DNA of 16,525 nt. It comes from Treponema sp. UBA4328. GTDB taxonomy: Bacteria > Spirochaetota > Spirochaetia > Treponematales > Treponemataceae. Location of the stretch: contig DGTU01000083.1 in assembly GCA_002394465.1 (NCBI GenBank), positions 1-16,525 of the forward strand, in the 5' to 3' direction. Positions 14,414 through 16,525 of this stretch are shown in pieces. Position 1 is the stretch's first letter. The number at the start of each line of letters is the position of its first letter. The notes under the pieces were generated by a model. It had not been told where the DNA came from and searched no databases. It saw only the letters and a list, made by a program, of their open reading frames with translations. The translations under genes and the position numbers were made by a program.

Positions 14414-14452
14414 TGTTTTAACTATCCATAATCTATTTTTTTCAGGAATCTA

Positions 14453-16027
14453 ATGAATTATTCAGAATTAAATCTAAATGAAAAAATCCAGGCCGGCCTT
14501 TCAGAAGCAGGCTATGTTACATGTACACCGGTTCAGGAGCAGGTTTTGTGTTCTTCCCTGGACGGTTCGGATCTTTATGTTCAGTCTCAGACCGGTACCG
14601 GAAAAACTGCAGCTTTTCTCGTTACAATCATGCAGGAAATGCTTTCAGATGAATCTGATGAAAAGAAAAAAGCACTTATTCTTGTTCCGACAAGGGAACT
14701 TGCCGTTCAGGTTGAAGAAGAAGCAGCAAAACTCGGCAAACATACAGGCCTTCGCTTTGCTTCTTTTTACGGTGGTGTAGGCTATGAAAAACAGGTTGCC
14801 GACTTAAAGAAAGGAATCGACATTATAATCGGAACTCCGGGACGTGTAATTGACCTTACTGAAAGTCATCAGATGAATCTTTCCAGGGTCGGATATCTTG
14901 CAATTGATGAAGCAGACCGCATGTTTGACATGGGATTTTATCCGGACCTTCGCAAGCTCATTCACTTCCTGCCTTCAGACGGCGGACGTCAGACAATGCT
15001 GTTTTCTGCAACGCTTAATTCGTATGTCAAAAATCTTGCCTGGGAATACACACGCGGTGCAAAGGAAATTACGATTGAAGCTGAAAACATAACTGTTGAT
15101 GAGATTGACCAGGAACTTATCCATGTTTCAAGCGATGACAAGATGAAGCTTCTTCTCGGTATTTTCAAAAAGGAAAATCCTGAGAGCGTGATAATTTTCT
15201 GCAGCACAAAAAAGATGTGCGAAATCGTATCAAAGCGCCTTAACATCAACGGCATTAAAAACGAATATATTATCGGTGACCTGCCGCAGTCAAAGCGCCT
15301 TAAGATCATGAATTCCTTTAAGGCCGGAAAAGTGACCTGCCTTGTTGCTACCGATGTTGCAGCCCGCGGAATTGACGTAAATGACCTTGCAATGGTCGTA
15401 AACTATGATCTCCCGAACGAAGCCGAAAATTATGTTCACAGAATCGGACGAACGGCGAGGGCAGGAAAGAGCGGAAAGGCATATACCTTCTGTTCTGAGA
15501 GGGATGTTTATTCACTTGCTCCGATTGAACGCTATATCGAAAAGCAGATTCCGAGCCGTGTTGCTGTTTCTGAGGATTTTGAAGAAGACAAGTCAAAGGA
15601 TGTTTTCATCCGTCTTGAATCAGAAGAGCGTGAAGAACGCAAAGGCAGCCGTGGAGACGGCAGGGGCCGAAACCGTAAAGACCGCAGTTCATCCGGATCG
15701 TTCCGCGGAAAACGCGGTGAAAAAGCTTCATATTCAGGTGACGACTTTAAATCATTTAAAGGTGATAAATCCCGGAATACCGTGCGCCGTGCAAATGACG
15801 ATGAAATTGCAAGGCTTTCAGGAATGTCCAGTGACGAGCGCATTAAGTATTTCAGGGAGAAATATGCCGGAGCTTCTTCTGCAGTTTACAGTAACGAAAC
15901 GAAGGGTAAGCATCACGGCAGGGGTAAAGACCGCAGAAATGCTTTACAGGATAAGAAGAAAGAGATTCCGCCGAAGAAACTCGGCTTCTTTGCCCGCTTA
16001 AAGAGCCTTATCGGAAGAAATAAATAA
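14453..16027 (+). CDS. DEAD-box ATP-dependent RNA helicase
   Basis: An RNA helicase that locally unwinds RNA duplexes, typically in ribosome assembly, cold adaptation or mRNA decay. Motifs in order over 524 residues: Q motif around residues 3-25 (CTPVQEQ), motif I SQTGTGKT near 38-45, PTRELAVQ near 83, TPGR near 128, DEAD near 151-154, SAT near 185, VIIFCST near 250, VATDVAARGID near 298-308, and HRIGRTARAG near 329. After about residue 375 there is a polar, Arg/Lys/Ser-rich tail with RG-type stretches, and finally a short basic helix LGFFARLKSLIGRNK. The tail is typical of RhlE/CsdA-like proteins that bind RNA non-specifically; the subfamily cannot be fixed by eye. AGGAA lies about 6 bases before the ATG. 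The ABC-F gene starts 31 bases after the stop. Confidence 0.94.
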   Translation: MNYSELNLNEKIQAGLSEAGYVTCTPVQEQVLCSSLDGSDLYVQSQTGTGKTAAFLVTIMQEMLSDESDEKKKALILVPTRELAVQVEEEAAKLGKHTGLRFASFYGGVGYEKQVADLKKGIDIIIGTPGRVIDLTESHQMNLSRVGYLAIDEADRMFDMGFYPDLRKLIHFLPSDGGRQTMLFSATLNSYVKNLAWEYTRGAKEITIEAENITVDEIDQELIHVSSDDKMKLLLGIFKKENPESVIIFCSTKKMCEIVSKRLNINGIKNEYIIGDLPQSKRLKIMNSFKAGKVTCLVATDVAARGIDVNDLAMVVNYDLPNEAENYVHRIGRTARAGKSGKAYTFCSERDVYSLAPIERYIEKQIPSRVAVSEDFEEDKSKDVFIRLESEEREERKGSRGDGRGRNRKDRSSSGSFRGKRGEKASYSGDDFKSFKGDKSRNTVRRANDDEIARLSGMSSDERIKYFREKYAGASSAVYSNETKGKHHGRGKDRRNALQDKKKEIPPKKLGFFARLKSLIGRNK

Positions 16028-16058
16028 TAAAACTAAATGGAGATTACAGGAGAAAACA

Positions 16059-16525
16059 ATGATTACAGTCAGTGACGTTTCACTTCATTTCAGCGAAAAA
16101 CCTCTTTTCAAAGACGTAAATATTAAATTTACTGCAGGAAACTGCTACGGAATCATAGGCGCAAACGGCGCGGGAAAATCAACCTTCCTCAAAATCCTCT
16201 CAGGCGAGCAGGAGCACGACACGGGCGAGATTTTCATGACGCCGGGCGAGCGAATGGCCGTCTTGAGTCAGGATCACTTTGCCTTCGATTCTTTCAGCGT
16301 AAAGGACACCGTAATGCAGGGCTACCCCAAGCTTTATGAGGTTTCAAAGGCCCGGGACGAGATTTATTCAAAGGCAGACTTCACCGAGGAAGATGGAATC
16401 AAATCGGCTGAGCTTGAGGCTGAATTCGGCGAGCTGGGCGGCTATGAGGCTGAGAACCAGATTGAGCAGATGCTTAGTGGCCTTGGCCTTGAGGAAAAAT
16501 TCCACGACAAGATGATGAGCGAGCT
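16059..16525 (+). CDS. ABC-F family ATPase, YbiT-like (5' part, runs off the window)
   Basis: ABC-F proteins are cytoplasmic twin-ATPase factors without membrane domains that act on ribosomes, usually at the E site. The visible 155 residues start MITVSDVSLHFSEKPLFKDV and contain Walker A GANGAGKST (residues 34-42) and the Q-loop region VLSQDHFAFDSFSVKDTV, followed by an inserted helical segment (SKADFTEEDGIKSAELEAEF). The Q-loop and segment closely resemble E. coli YbiT as I remember it, better than EttA or Uup. AGGAGA ends 5 bases before the ATG. The start is 31 bases after the DEAD-box gene, so co-transcription is possible. The signature motif, Walker B and second ATPase domain lie beyond the window. 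The part after about 16140 is visibly richer in G and C than its neighbours. Confidence 0.9.
   Translation, partial: MITVSDVSLHFSEKPLFKDVNIKFTAGNCYGIIGANGAGKSTFLKILSGEQEHDTGEIFMTPGERMAVLSQDHFAFDSFSVKDTVMQGYPKLYEVSKARDEIYSKADFTEEDGIKSAELEAEFGELGGYEAENQIEQMLSGLGLEEKFHDKMMSE

Noticed and set aside
15405..16001. A 198-codon open frame inside the DEAD-box gene, frame +3
   Set aside because: It is a by-product of the Arg/Lys/Ser-rich tail codons; the helicase frame has clear motifs and no start signal is seen for the other.
1..16525. CRISPR array, insertion sequence, prophage or defence island
   Set aside because: No spaced direct repeats, transposase or integrase motifs, or terminal inverted repeats were seen; all long genes are housekeeping families.

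Overview
The window looks like a chromosomal housekeeping region from a spirochaete, most probably a Treponema-type organism. I infer this from the gene run rpsT - HU - lnt - bactofilin - rho - rpmE, which I recall from Treponema chromosomes, from the style of RecO and RecJ, and from a moderate-GC genome with TTG and GTG starts. No database search was run. I see no insertion sequence, prophage, CRISPR array, rRNA gene or complete tRNA gene. No gene-free stretch exceeds 300 bases; the longest are 8301-8464 (two divergent promoters) and 12728-12902 (rpmE leader).

Layout. (1) 1-788, plus strand: the tail of an upstream gene (possibly trpB) and trpA, the end of a tryptophan operon. (2) 785-4765, minus strand: a recO - recJ - M23 peptidase operon whose last gene is joined to recJ by a 4-base start/stop overlap and meets trpA tail to tail with overlapping stop codons. 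(3) 4842-8072, plus strand: a large DinG-type iron-sulfur helicase with an N-terminal JAB/RadC-like metalloprotease-fold domain, followed by a PlsC acyltransferase. (4) 8130-8300, minus strand: a small four-cysteine zinc-ribbon protein with its own strong promoter and hairpin terminator. (5) 8465-12727, plus strand: rpsT, HU, lnt, bactofilin and rho, closely packed behind a strong promoter. (6) 12903-13112: rpmE with its own promoter and a long leader, ended by a hairpin terminator. (7) 13193-14326, minus strand: a stand-alone RlmK-like rRNA methyltransferase. (8) 14453-16027, plus strand: a DEAD-box RNA helicase with a basic tail, followed by the 5' part of a YbiT-like ABC-F ATPase that runs off the window.

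Functional themes: recombination and repair (RecO, RecJ, JAB-DinG), translation and RNA handling (S20, L31, Rho, DEAD-box helicase, RlmK, ABC-F), and envelope building (PlsC, Lnt, bactofilin, M23 peptidase). The least ordinary items are the JAB-DinG fusion, a roughly 150-residue insert in RecJ that resembles a dead DnaQ-type exonuclease fold, the orphan zinc-ribbon gene, and the long disordered N-terminus of Rho.
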